Assembly (NCBI GenBank): GCA_035325995.1
Contig: DAOKYU010000001.1
Span: forward strand, 62,001 to 126,000
Source of the DNA: Thermodesulfobacteriota bacterium
GTDB taxonomy: Bacteria; Desulfobacterota_D; UBA1144; Nemesobacterales; UBA2774
Direction of reading: 5' to 3'
Length of the DNA: 64,000 nt
In this document: in pieces, positions 56,844 to 64,000 of the stretch
Numbering within the stretch: position 1 is the stretch's first letter
Layout of the letters: every line of letters begins with the position of its first letter
The notes under the pieces: generated by a model
The model's database searches: none
The model's input: the letters and a program-made list of their open reading frames with translations, nothing else
What the model was told of the DNA's origin: nothing
Translations under genes and position numbers: made by a program

Positions 56844-57788
56844 TCATCCGAGCATTGTCTCCCTGTACCACGTTACCGTGGCGGCCAGGCCCTCTTCGAA
56901 GGTCGTCGTGGCCTTAAAGCCGAATTCGGTTTTGGCCCTCGAAACGTCGAGCCTTCTTTCCGGCTGCCCGTCGGGGCGCGACGTGTCCCAGACGATCCTG
57001 CCTTCGTACCCTGTCATCTCCTTTATCATGCCGGCGAGCTCCCTGATTCCTATCTCGTTCCCCGAGCCGAGGTTTACAGGCTCGCCCTTGTCGTATCTCT
57101 CGGCGGCGTCTACAATCCCCCGCGCCGCGTCCCTCACGAAAAGAAATTCCCTCGATGCGCTTCCCGTTCCCCACGCCGTCACCTCGGGTAGTCCTTTTAA
57201 CTTTGCGTCGAAGAACTTGAGAATGAGGGCCGGAATCACGTGGGCGTCTTCGGCGCTGAAATGATCGCCGGGGCCGTAGAGGTTTACGGGCATGAGGTAT
57301 ACGGCGTTAAAGCCGTACTGCTTCCTGTAAGACTGAGCCTGGACGAGGAGGGCCTTCTTCGCTATTCCGTAAGGGGCGTTCGTCTCCTCGGGGTATCCGT
57401 TCCAGAGGTCGTCTTCCCCGAAGGGCACCGGCGTCTCGCGCGGGTAGGAGCATACAGTCCCGACGCAGACGAATTTTTCGGCTCCCGCCTGCCTCGCCGC
57501 TTCCATGAGCTGTATGCCCATTACGGCGTTGTCGTAAAAAAGCTCCCCCGGGTACTTTAAATTAAAACCTATTCCGCCCACCTTTGCTGCGAGGTGAATC
57601 ACGATGTCGGCGTGCCTCACTGCCTTTACGCAGCTCTCCCACTTCCTGAGGTCGAGCTCCCTCCTCCCGGGGGTGAAGATGCTCCCGTCGGGAACGCCCC
57701 TCGACAGGAGCTCTTCGAGGACGTACGTGCCCAGAAACCCGCTCCCGCCGGTAAGCAGTATGCGTTTTTGACTCAGGTCTATGGCCAT
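56844..57788 (-). CDS. fcl: GDP-L-fucose synthase
   Basis: This 314-residue short-chain dehydrogenase has RILLTGGSGFLGTYVLEELL (NADP-binding GxxGxxG), the family phrase HLAAKVGGIGFNLKYPGELF, a CVGTVCSYP serine strand and the catalytic APYGIAKKALL (Tyr-x3-Lys). It performs the epimerase-reductase step that converts GDP-4-keto-6-deoxymannose to GDP-L-fucose. The start is ATG at 57788. It is 48 bases from gmd and directly upstream of the GT10 gene. Confidence 0.93.
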   Translation of the reverse strand: MAIDLSQKRILLTGGSGFLGTYVLEELLSRGVPDGSIFTPGRRELDLRKWESCVKAVRHADIVIHLAAKVGGIGFNLKYPGELFYDNAVMGIQLMEAARQAGAEKFVCVGTVCSYPRETPVPFGEDDLWNGYPEETNAPYGIAKKALLVQAQSYRKQYGFNAVYLMPVNLYGPGDHFSAEDAHVIPALILKFFDAKLKGLPEVTAWGTGSASREFLFVRDAARGIVDAAERYDKGEPVNLGSGNEIGIRELAGMIKEMTGYEGRIVWDTSRPDGQPERRLDVSRAKTEFGFKATTTFEEGLAATVTWYRETMLG

Positions 57789-57836
57789 GTCCGTGCCTTC
57801 CGCGTGGAAGCCATTTCAAACCCTCTCTCCAAGAGG

Positions 57837-58880
57837 TTAATCTCTTTTCCACCATCTTTCAGGAAATTTTTCTTTCAGGATATCGTCCCCCTCGCCTATG
57901 GGCGTGAGTCCCGAAGCCCGCAAGTCGGCGTCCACCATTATCCTCACGAGCTCGCCGAACCTGACGCGCGGTCTCCATCCGAATGCGTCCTCGGCCCTCC
58001 GGGGGTCGGCCCTTAGATTATCCGCCTCCGTCGGCCTGTAGTAGCCCGGGTCGATCCTGACGTATTCCTTCCAGTCGAGCCCGGCGTAGGAAAAGGCTTC
58101 CCGGACGAACTCTTTTACGGAATGCGCCTCGCCGGTGCCGATCACGAGGTCGAGCGGCTCCTCGTGCTGCAGCATGAGCCACATCATTTCCACGTACTCC
58201 GGGGTGTATCCCCAGTCCCTCTCGGGATCGAGGCTGCCGAGGTAAAGGTAGTCCTGCCTGCCGGAGAGTATGCTCGATACAGCCTTGGTTATTTTCCTCG
58301 TGACGAACGTCTCGCCTCGTCTCGGGGACTCGTGGTTAAAGAGTATTCCGGCTACGGCGAAGATGCCGTAACCGTCCCTGTAATTCACCGTCGTAAAATG
58401 AGCCATGAGCTTGGCGGCAGCGTAGGGGCTCCTCGGGATGAATGCCGTGTCTTCGTTCTGGGGCGGCGGAGAGGAGCCGAACATTTCGCTGCTCGACGCC
58501 TGGTAGAAGCGGCACTCGATGCCGCTGCCGCGTATGGATTCGAGGAGCCTGACGTTGCCGAGTCCCGTTACGTTCGTACTGTATTCGGGCATGTCGAAGC
58601 TCACCTTTACGTGGCTCTGCGCCGCGAGGTTGTATATCTCGTCGGGCTTTATGTCGTAGACGAGGCTCGTCAGGCGGCTCGAATCGCCGAGGTCGGCGTA
58701 GTGAAGGTAGAGCTTCGCATTCTCCTCGTGGGGGTCGATGTAGATGTGGTCGATTCGCCCGGTATTGAAGCTGCTCGATCTTCTGATGAGTCCGTGGACC
58801 TCATAGCCTTTCGACAGCAGGAACTCGGTCAGGTACGAACCGTCCTGTCCCGTAATGCCGGTTATCAGGGCTTTTTTCAT
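57837..58880 (-). CDS. gmd: GDP-mannose 4,6-dehydratase
   Basis: This 347-residue protein has the Gmd start KKALITGITGQDGSYLTEFL with GYEVHGLIRRSSSFNTGRID, then QSHVKVSFDMPEYS, FYQASSSEMFG, and the catalytic SPYAAAKLMAHF (Tyr-x3-Lys). VGTGEAHSVKEFVREAFSYA and YYRPTEADNLRADPRRAEDA are typical of the C-terminal half. It makes GDP-4-keto-6-deoxymannose, the substrate of the next enzyme. It is the first gene of the three-gene fucose operon, with a promoter candidate upstream. Confidence 0.95.
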   Translation of the reverse strand: MKKALITGITGQDGSYLTEFLLSKGYEVHGLIRRSSSFNTGRIDHIYIDPHEENAKLYLHYADLGDSSRLTSLVYDIKPDEIYNLAAQSHVKVSFDMPEYSTNVTGLGNVRLLESIRGSGIECRFYQASSSEMFGSSPPPQNEDTAFIPRSPYAAAKLMAHFTTVNYRDGYGIFAVAGILFNHESPRRGETFVTRKITKAVSSILSGRQDYLYLGSLDPERDWGYTPEYVEMMWLMLQHEEPLDLVIGTGEAHSVKEFVREAFSYAGLDWKEYVRIDPGYYRPTEADNLRADPRRAEDAFGWRPRVRFGELVRIMVDADLRASGLTPIGEGDDILKEKFPERWWKRD

Positions 58881-58915
58881 AGGGGCTCCATAGGCGATTT
58901 GGGAAGCTCGGTTAA

Positions 58916-58944
58916 ATCAAAATACAATTTGGAGATAATGTCAA
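58916..58944 (-). promoter_or_regulatory. Promoter candidate for the fucose operon
   Basis: On the minus strand a perfect -35 box, TTGACA (58944-58939), is separated by 17 bases from a weak -10, TTTGAT (58921-58916). The pair ends 35 bases before the gmd start. Confidence 0.4.
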
Positions 58945-58984
58945 TGGGAGCGGCCTTGCCGAACGCCGGTGCGCCGCCCCTGTT

Positions 58985-60697
58985 TCAGGGGACGGCCCCA
59001 CTCTCCGAGAGAGTGTTTTTAAGTAGCGCCAGGAACTCCGTGAATGTTCTGGTCCTCAGTATGGGGGCTGTGAGGTCGTGCTCCCTGAAGAGGTGCGCAA
59101 TCTCCGAGGAAAGCTTGAGCTGTGTGCCCGGATCGTCCTCGCTCGTGAGTATGAGGAATATGACGTGCGACGGCTCGCCGTCCGGGGCGTCGAAATCCAC
59201 GCCTCCCTCGGATATGCCTATCGCGACCACCGGCTTCGTTATTCCGGCGAGGCGTGCGTGGGGGAGGGCGACGCCCTTGCCTATACCGGTCGGAAGGGCG
59301 GACTCCCTTTCCCACACGGCCCTGCATGCCGTATTCCGGTCGAGGCCGGCCGCGTCGGCGGCGGCCTCCGAAAGCTCCGTTATAGCGCCCTCCCGTGAAA
59401 AGGACTTGAGATCCCTTACGAACGTCTTCGAGGACAAGGCGTCGATGAGCCTTTTCTTCTTCCCGAGCTGCAGCAGGACTCGTATCATCGGCCCGCTTAT
59501 CATGGACGTTACTATGGCCATTATAATGAGCGCGACGAAGAGCCTGTCGTTTATGATCCCCGCCTGAAGCGCGAGAATACCGAGCACTATTTCCATGGCT
59601 CCCCTGGCGTTCATTGCGAATCCCACGGCCAGAGAGTCCCTTCCCGGCAGACCGCCGAGCCGGGCCCCGAGCGTCCCGCCGACAAGCTTGCAGAGACAGG
59701 CTATGAGTATGATAGTCACGACGAGGGGCAGATCGAAATGCTCTATGAAATTAACCCTGAGGCCTATGCTTCCGAAGAAGAGCGGCGCGAAAATGGACGA
59801 TACGAACTTGTCCAGCACCGACCTCGTATGCTCTCTTAAGTGTGGCGATGCACCGACGGCGACGCCGACGAGGAACGCGCCGAAGATCGCGTGAATCCCT
59901 ATCCATTCGGTAAAGGCGGCCCCCAGAAGGGCGAGCGTCAGGGCGAAGCCGAGGACCCCTCCGGGCCTTTTGCTGTAGGCCTGGAGGAACGGGAGGGACC
60001 TGTGTATCAGCCATCTGCCGGCGGTCAGCATGAATCCCGCGAAAGCGAGCGTCAGGAGTATCGTCGTGAGTATATGGTTCGAGTGGCCTGCCGACGTGCC
60101 CATGAGTCCAAGGATTATGGCGAATATGATCCACCCCGTGAGGTCGTCGAAAACAGCCGCGCTTACGATTATCATCCCGAAGTCGGTCCGGTAAAGATCG
60201 AGGTCCATGAGCGTCTTCGCTATCACCGGAAGCGCCGAGATGGCGAGCGCCGTCGCGAGGAAGAGCGCGAAAATGAGCGGACTGGCGCCTTCGTGGCGGC
60301 CGAGCATCTCCGGCGCGATCCAGGCCGCGATAAAGCCTATTATAAACGGGAGCACGATTCCCGATACGCTGACCCATGGGGCGATCCTTCCCTGCCTGCC
60401 GATGATCGAGAGATCGACCTCGAGACCGGCAACGAGGAGGAAGAGAACCACTGAGAGGAGTGTAATAGCGCCGAGGGCTATCGCGTTCGGCCCGGCCGGC
60501 GGAAAGATGTATGCGAAGAGGTCGGGGGCAAGGGTTCCGAGCACCGTGGGGCCGAGAAGGACGCCGGCCAGGAGCTCGCCGAGTACGGACGGCTGGTGGA
60601 GCCTTTGTGCGAGCTCGCCCAATAGGCGCGCAGTGCCGAGCAATATTCCGAGCGCCAGGAACATGGCTGTGATATTGTCGGCTGAAAGATTTCCCAT
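58985..60697 (-). CDS. CPA2 cation/proton antiporter with C-terminal PTS EIIA domain
   Basis: In this 570-residue protein residues about 10-395 are a 12-TM-like CPA2 Na+/H+ antiporter (RLHQPSVLGELLAGVLLGPT, then VFDDLTGWIIFAIILGLMGT, and LGFALTLALLGAAFTEWIGI). After a short linker, residues 420-570 are an EIIA-type phosphoacceptor domain with GVALPHARLAGI, where His480 would be the phosphorylated residue. The fusion suggests that antiport is controlled by nitrogen- or sugar-PTS phosphorylation. AGAGGTAAG precedes the ATG. Confidence 0.9.
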   Translation of the reverse strand: MGNLSADNITAMFLALGILLGTARLLGELAQRLHQPSVLGELLAGVLLGPTVLGTLAPDLFAYIFPPAGPNAIALGAITLLSVVLFLLVAGLEVDLSIIGRQGRIAPWVSVSGIVLPFIIGFIAAWIAPEMLGRHEGASPLIFALFLATALAISALPVIAKTLMDLDLYRTDFGMIIVSAAVFDDLTGWIIFAIILGLMGTSAGHSNHILTTILLTLAFAGFMLTAGRWLIHRSLPFLQAYSKRPGGVLGFALTLALLGAAFTEWIGIHAIFGAFLVGVAVGASPHLREHTRSVLDKFVSSIFAPLFFGSIGLRVNFIEHFDLPLVVTIILIACLCKLVGGTLGARLGGLPGRDSLAVGFAMNARGAMEIVLGILALQAGIINDRLFVALIIMAIVTSMISGPMIRVLLQLGKKKRLIDALSSKTFVRDLKSFSREGAITELSEAAADAAGLDRNTACRAVWERESALPTGIGKGVALPHARLAGITKPVVAIGISEGGVDFDAPDGEPSHVIFLILTSEDDPGTQLKLSSEIAHLFREHDLTAPILRTRTFTEFLALLKNTLSESGAVP

Positions 60698-60931
60698 ACG
60701 CTTACCTCTGGATCGATCCGGACTTCAGGGAAATAAATCGTCGTGACCGGGCGTCGGGCTCCGGGGAGGGTGTGGGGCCATCCGGGCGCTTATGGCAACT
60801 GCCCTGCGCGCTTTGGCCGCGGCATCGGTAAGTCACCGGGGAATTGTATACGCGCATATACGGATTTCAAGGCGTTTGCGAAACAAAAACGAGGCGGGGG
60901 TTGCGATGAGCTTTTCCGGGAGGCGAAGGTT

Positions 60932-62935
60932 TTATCTGTTTTTGCCGCGCGACGATTTATCTATTTCGGCCAGGGCTCTCAATATCTCTCCGACGGTCCA
61001 GGCCTGTGCTATGCAGCCCCTCGGCTTCATCGGTGGGTCGCCGTCGAATATCTCGCTCATTGTCCCGACGCCCGCGGCCCTCATATGATCGAGCATCGGC
61101 CGGAGAAACCCTTTCGCTTTACCGGCGTCCCCGTACACCTTCATATGCGCGAGCGCAAACGGGCCTATGAGCCAGCCCCATACGGTGCCCTGGTGATACG
61201 CTCCGTCACGGCTCGACTGGTCGCCGCCGTAAACGCCCTTGTAGCCGGGGCTTTCGGGTGAAAGGCTCCGGAGGCCGTGGGACGTGAGGAGCTTCTCCGC
61301 GCACGCATCGACGACTTTCTTCCGCCGTTCGGCGTCGAGCGGGCTTGCCGAAAGAGATACCGCAAATATCTGGTTGGGCCTGAGCGCCGGGTCGTTCCCC
61401 TGCGGGCCGTCCACGACGTCGAAGCAGTAGCCCCTGTCTTCGTTCCAGAAACGCTCGAAGCCCGTGAGGGCGAGGTCCGCGGCCGAGTCGAACTTCGCGG
61501 TCGGCTTCCCGATAATATGGGCGAATTCCGACATCGAGCGAAGCGCGCTGTACCAGAGGGCGTTTACCTCCACCGGCTTTCCCATGCGGGGTGTTATGAC
61601 CCTGCCGCCGACCCTGGCGTCCATCCACGTGAGCTGTACGCCCTCCTCCCCCGCGTAAAGGAGGCCGTCGTTCGGGTCGGCCTTTATGCCGTAACGAGTG
61701 CCCCTGGTATAGGAGTCGATTATCCCTTCGAGGGCGGGGAATATCGCGGTGATGAATTCCTCGTCGCGGGTGTCGCCGAAGTAGGCGCGCACCGCCTCGA
61801 AGTACCACAGCGCCGCGTCCACGGTGTTGTATTCCGGCGCCTGTCCGGCGTCGGGGAAGCGGTTGGGGAGCATGCCCTCGCTTATGAAGCCGGCGAACGT
61901 CTCGAGGATGTCCCTCGCTACCTCGGGCCGGCCGGTCGTGAGCGTGAGGCCCGGCAGGCTAACCATCGTGTCCCTTCCCCAGTCGCCGAACCAGTGGTAC
62001 CCGGCTATGACCGTGCTCCCGGGTTTTTCTGCCCGGCCGGGCCTCGCCACTATGAACTGGTCCGCCGAAAGCGCCAGGCGCTCTACTAGAGCGGAGTCCG
62101 CGCCGGGGCCGATAGACGCCTTCCGCCTGAATTTTTGAAGTATGGTTTCCTCGTACGCCTTTCGTCCGGCCAGGCTCCCGGCCCCGTCGATTTCCTCCGG
62201 GGCGGCGGTCGAGGCGACGACCGTGAGTGATTCGCCCTCTGTCAGTGTGCGGCTCATCTCCGCGGCGAGGAGGTGGTCTTCCGACGAGCCGAGCCCCCTG
62301 TACTTTTCCAGAGAAAGACCGAATCCATAGTACCACTGGTTATATATTTCGACGTCGGCTTTGTCGGCGAGGACGTAATAGGGGGCCGCCCCCTCGTACG
62401 CCTTGACGGATATTCCGCCCTCGACGGGGCCGACGTCCATCTTCCAGCCACCGGCGCTCGTCGAGCCGTGGTAGTCCCTGTAATTGACGAATACCTTAAT
62501 GCCGAGGACGAGAGGCTTAGATGCCCGGAGGAGCTTATATCGTATGTAAGTCGTGTCCGCTCCCTGCTCCATCCAGACGCGCTTTTCGAGTATGGCGTCG
62601 GCGATAGCGTAGTTCCATACGGGGATTCCGCCGTCGAGATAAAAGCTTTCTATGTGGATGTAGCCCCTGGGGTCCACCGCGCCGTCCGCCCACCTGTTGG
62701 AAGAGAGCGCGACGGACGCGCCTCCGTATTCGGCTATCTCGTCGAGCTTGGCGACGAGGAGGTACCTCCCGACGGGAGGATCGAGTGCGGCGACAAGAAG
62801 TCCGTGGTATCTTCTCGTCAGAATGCCGGCGACCGTCCCCGAAGCGTATCCGCCACTGCCGTTGGTGACGAGCCATTCGAGCGCTTCGGCCGATTCCTCA
62901 ACGCAGCATATTCCTCTTCCGAATCTAAACGGCAA
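60932..62935 (-). CDS. Glycogen debranching-type enzyme (amylo-alpha-1,6-glucosidase)
   Basis: The 667-residue protein starts at a TTG preceded by GGAGAG. The N-terminal domain opens EWLVTNGSGGYASGTVAGIL with TRRYHGLLVAALDPPVGRYL, the standard start of bacterial archaeal-type debranching enzymes. The C-terminal (alpha/alpha)6 domain has GYHWFGDWGRDTMVSLPGLT (catalytic GDWGRD), YNTVDAALWYFEAVRAYF, EGVQLTWMDARVGGRVITPR and YHQGTVWGWLIGPF. It hydrolyses alpha-1,6 branch points in glycogen-type glucans. Alone on its strand, with 230-base gaps, it appears monocistronic. Confidence 0.92.
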   Translation of the reverse strand: MPFRFGRGICCVEESAEALEWLVTNGSGGYASGTVAGILTRRYHGLLVAALDPPVGRYLLVAKLDEIAEYGGASVALSSNRWADGAVDPRGYIHIESFYLDGGIPVWNYAIADAILEKRVWMEQGADTTYIRYKLLRASKPLVLGIKVFVNYRDYHGSTSAGGWKMDVGPVEGGISVKAYEGAAPYYVLADKADVEIYNQWYYGFGLSLEKYRGLGSSEDHLLAAEMSRTLTEGESLTVVASTAAPEEIDGAGSLAGRKAYEETILQKFRRKASIGPGADSALVERLALSADQFIVARPGRAEKPGSTVIAGYHWFGDWGRDTMVSLPGLTLTTGRPEVARDILETFAGFISEGMLPNRFPDAGQAPEYNTVDAALWYFEAVRAYFGDTRDEEFITAIFPALEGIIDSYTRGTRYGIKADPNDGLLYAGEEGVQLTWMDARVGGRVITPRMGKPVEVNALWYSALRSMSEFAHIIGKPTAKFDSAADLALTGFERFWNEDRGYCFDVVDGPQGNDPALRPNQIFAVSLSASPLDAERRKKVVDACAEKLLTSHGLRSLSPESPGYKGVYGGDQSSRDGAYHQGTVWGWLIGPFALAHMKVYGDAGKAKGFLRPMLDHMRAAGVGTMSEIFDGDPPMKPRGCIAQAWTVGEILRALAEIDKSSRGKNR

Positions 62936-63044
62936 GTGGGCTCTCCGGGTTTCCGATCGCGGTGCGCACGCCGGGCTTAACCGTCAGGCGCACGTTCGAT
63001 ATCACACTTTACCTTAAAATCGGGGTGGAGATAATAGGGCCGGG

Positions 63045-63671
63045 TTAAGGATGGCCGCCGGCGTTGGAGTACGTCTCCCCTTCGAAGAGAACCTTATACT
63101 GCCCGTAGCCTTCCTTCTCCAGGTCTTCTTTTGGAATGAACCTGAGCGACGCCGAGTTTATGCAGTACCTTAGCCCCGTCGGGTCGGGGCCGTCGTTAAA
63201 GACGTGGCCGAGGTGTGAGTCCCCGTTCCTGCTCCTGACCTCCGTCCGCGTCATGAAGAGGCTGTCGTCCTCGACCTCCACCACATTCGCCCCTTCGAGG
63301 GGCTTCCAGAAGCTCGGCCAGCCTGTCCCGGAATCGAACTTTTCGCGCGAGCTGAAGAGCGGCTCGCCGGACACTATATCGACGTATATGCCTTCCTTCT
63401 TGTTGTCCCAGTACTCGTTCGAAAACGGCCTTTCGGTCCCTTCCTTCTGGGTCACTTTATATTGTAGAGGGGTCAGTGTTTTCTTCAGCTCTTCGTCCGA
63501 GGGCTTTTGGTATTCGCCTGTGGCTGGATTCTTCACGCTAACCTCTCCGGCGTTGGTATCAGCCGCCTTGGGCTGCCCGCTTCCGTCCGGAGCGGAATAA
63601 GACGGCACGGAAATTCCGACCGCGAGAAGTATGGCCAAGAGGAATAATCCGATATAGGAATTCTTTTGCAT
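63045..63671 (-). CDS. msrB: Exported peptide-methionine (R)-S-oxide reductase
   Basis: This 208-residue protein begins with a signal peptide (MQKNSYIGLFLLAILLAVGI, cleavage near SYSA), so it is periplasmic or extracellular. The MsrB domain has SSREKFDSGTGWPSFWKPLE, DGDSHLGHVFNDGPDPTG-type residues and the catalytic LRYCINSASLRF. The zinc CxxC pairs of many MsrB proteins are absent (SGEPLFSS and GDSHLGHVF replace them), and the usual resolving cysteine position holds Ser or Arg. It repairs methionine R-sulfoxide in exported proteins. GGAGAAACG precedes the ATG. Confidence 0.92.
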   Translation of the reverse strand: MQKNSYIGLFLLAILLAVGISVPSYSAPDGSGQPKAADTNAGEVSVKNPATGEYQKPSDEELKKTLTPLQYKVTQKEGTERPFSNEYWDNKKEGIYVDIVSGEPLFSSREKFDSGTGWPSFWKPLEGANVVEVEDDSLFMTRTEVRSRNGDSHLGHVFNDGPDPTGLRYCINSASLRFIPKEDLEKEGYGQYKVLFEGETYSNAGGHP

Positions 63672-63821
63672 TTTCGTTTCTCCAATCCCTCGCCCTCAAT
63701 TACAGGCCGGCGGCTTTGGTACTCACAACATAATAGTATGCCGAATGATTCCGGGAGTTGTAACTGCAAATTAGGGGAGGCGGCGGTCGCAAAGGGCAGG
63801 GCGGCTCTCGGACGAGTGCCC

Positions 63822-64000
63822 TCAGACCTTTTTTTCGAGGAGTATCTTCGAGGGCTTGGGAACCTTCTTCAGCTTGATTCCGTACTTGTCGACTATATGC
63901 GTACGTATGTAACCGATCGCTTCGTCCACTGAATCCGTAACTATGAGGTACCCCAGGTCGTCCTCGTCGATGGTTCTTTCTATGATCATGAGGTCGAGAA
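63822..64000 (-). CDS. LOG-family-type protein, C-terminal part
   Basis: The frame enters from the right edge and ends at a TGA (63824-63822), giving 58 residues. TIDEDDLGYLIVTDSVDEAI followed by GYIRTHIVDKYG resembles the C-terminus of LOG / TIGR00730 (lysine decarboxylase-like) proteins ('i...Dl.l..vtDdpeEav.yi'). The tail is basic. The active-site motifs lie outside the window, so the family call is moderate. Confidence 0.5.
   Translation of the reverse strand, partial: LDLMIIERTIDEDDLGYLIVTDSVDEAIGYIRTHIVDKYGIKLKKVPKPSKILLEKKV

Overview
The window is high-GC bacterial DNA in three blocks: the late half of a prophage with a contractile tail (1-34070), a ten-gene defence operon (34222-53819) and ordinary chromosome (54521-64000). 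The chromosomal genes (GDP-fucose synthesis and fucosyl transfer, a CPA2 antiporter fused to a PTS EIIA domain, a secreted MsrB, a glycogen-debranching-type enzyme) point to a Gram-negative host, perhaps a deltaproteobacterium-like lineage. No rRNA, tRNA or other marker is present, so this placement is weak.

Prophage, all on the + strand. The head genes (1-4541) are a prohead protease with a nested scaffold, a decoration protein, a major capsid protein and connector/completion proteins. Terminase and portal must lie left of the window. The tail follows: sheath, tube, a zinc-ribbon tail chaperone with a convincing -1 frameshift extension, the tape measure, and then baseplate and spike genes (CIS-tube protein, gpX/LysM, gpD, M15 endopeptidase, gpV, PAAR, gp25, gpJ, gpI). 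Holin-like membrane proteins, a GT2 glycosyltransferase, a deoxyribosyltransferase-like protein and tandem Ig-like proteins are interspersed. Distal genes (23101-31010) encode tail appendages: a DUF4815-type protein and a probable five-bladed-propeller glycosidase or lectin. The last phage cassette (31224-34070) is amidoligase, DUF5049-like protein, class II glutamine amidotransferase and gamma-glutamylcyclotransferase, preceded by a leader that can fold over its own ribosome-binding site. No integrase is visible.

Defence operon. One near-consensus promoter with a palindrome over its -10 box precedes an XRE regulator, then hsdM, hsdS, a DUF3644/HEPN gene, hsdR, an SF2 helicase, a small Cys-rich protein, a HEPN-SNF2 helicase, a sacsin-like GHKL ATPase with an eroded HNH, and a RecD-like helicase-nuclease. 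Nearly all junctions overlap or are within 10 bases, so this looks like one transcription unit. It joins a type I restriction-modification system to a five-gene helicase/ATPase/nuclease module. I do not recognise the five-gene part as a named system, and it is the best candidate for something undescribed. It ends in a non-coding stretch (53820-54520) with a large imperfect inverted repeat.

Chromosome. A CorC/HlyC-type transporter is on the + strand. On the - strand are gmd, a GDP-L-fucose synthase and a GT10 fucosyltransferase (one operon), then the antiporter-EIIA fusion, the debranching enzyme, msrB and the C-terminus of a probable LOG-family protein cut by the window edge.
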